Source: Haloterrigena sp. KLK7 (GTDB taxonomy: Archaea; Halobacteriota; Halobacteria; Halobacteriales; Natrialbaceae). Taken from it: a DNA stretch of 64,000 bases. How positions within the stretch are numbered: the stretch's first letter is position 1; the number at the start of each line of letters is the position of its first letter. Location of the stretch: positions 3,534,001-3,598,000 of the forward strand of contig NZ_CP149787.1 in the NCBI RefSeq assembly GCF_037914945.1. The letters run 5' to 3'. Under the pieces are notes generated by a model that was not told the DNA's origin, made no database searches, and was given only the letters and a program-made list of their open reading frames with translations. This document shows, in pieces, positions 63,861-64,000 of this stretch. Made by a program: the position numbers and the translations under genes.

Positions 63861-64000
63861 TCAGACGGGAAGCCAGTCGGTCGACGTCCCTCGGTCCCGG
63901 AGCTCCCACCGCTGTTCGGAGGCGCCGTCACGGGCGCGAATTTCGACGACCGCATCGAACAGCGGTTCGAGGAGATGGACCGCCTCGTGGTCTCGCTCGA
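63861..64000 (-). CDS. 3' end of a gene running off the window edge
   Basis: Reading the minus strand from base 63998, the frame stays open to a stop at 63861-63863. The visible tail, HLLEPLFDAVVEIRARDGA then WELRDRGTSTDWLPV, resembles the C-terminus of haloarchaeal RecA/Rad55-like signalling proteins, but too little is present to name it. It lies 274 nt from the disordered membrane protein, across an AT-rich gap (63600-63800). Confidence 0.6.
   Translation of the reverse strand, partial: ERDHEAVHLLEPLFDAVVEIRARDGASEQRWELRDRGTSTDWLPV

Overview
The window is a gene-dense piece of a haloarchaeal chromosome. Base composition is very GC-rich, the predicted proteins are strongly acidic (Asp/Glu-rich), secreted proteins mostly carry twin-arginine (Tat) signals, and several genes belong to families found almost only in halophilic archaea (HalOD1, amphi-Trp, Bat-type HTH, UPF0179, the Htur_1727 and CGCGG candidate RiPP families). 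The content looks most like the Natrialbaceae (Haloterrigena/Natrinema relatives); this is an inference from gene families, not a database match. No rRNA, tRNA, CRISPR array, insertion sequence or prophage was found.

Left part (1-13 kb): a menaquinone cluster with menD (3' end only), menB, menA, menC and menE. It is interrupted by a J-domain membrane protein, a beta-helix Tat protein, and a three-gene set of exported proteins: a DyP-peroxidase-like Tat lipoprotein, a P19/Tp34-like iron-binding Tat lipoprotein and a cohesin-like surface protein. An NRDE/TANGO2 protein and a small HTH regulator follow. From 13.7 to 17.3 kb come a hypothetical gene, gatA/gatC on the minus strand, a 41-residue zinc-binding mini-protein and an alpha/beta hydrolase.

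From 17.3 to 25 kb lies a redox-related region: three DUF2249 genes, a Bat/NarO-type HTH regulator, a cupin, then an operon for a membrane-bound oxidoreductase (four-cluster Fe-S protein with an extended Tat-like region, NrfD-type quinol subunit, a small membrane protein and a second copy of it) and an Mrp-type Fe-S carrier ATPase. From 25 to 29 kb are housekeeping and hypothetical genes (amphi-Trp, asparagine synthase-like, PHP, UPF0179, DUF5820).

From 29.3 to 37.1 kb sits a tight four-gene operon: two PrkA-type AAA kinases, a YeaH/YhbH VWA protein and SpoVR. Next come a HEAT-repeat protein, YjbQ/UPF0047, GDPD, a single-domain response regulator, an SDR and an SLC6-type sodium symporter. From 42.6 to 48.9 kb is an acyl-CoA carboxylase locus (beta, a PccX-like small subunit, and the biotin-carrying alpha subunit) with a few small genes between.

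From 49.3 to 54.6 kb is the most unusual region: two radical SAM/SPASM enzymes, two candidate RiPP precursor families, a MoaD/ThiS-like protein ending in Cys-Cys, and a polytopic heme-copper-oxidase-like protein. The promoters of this region and those of the DUF2249/cupin region 33 kb away share a 12-bp inverted repeat, CGAAC-N2-GTTCG, placed 38-40 nt upstream of seven start codons. A second inverted repeat, GTTCCC-N7-GGGAAC, sits 40 nt upstream of both divergent radical SAM-locus genes. This suggests one regulon, probably run by the Bat/NarO-type regulator in the window and possibly linked to low oxygen or denitrification. The right end (54.7-64 kb) holds a Tat lipoprotein, a CPA1 antiporter, a large catalase, a MIP18-like protein, a lone HalOD1 protein, a DEDD exonuclease, a long disordered membrane-anchored protein and the 3' end of one more gene.
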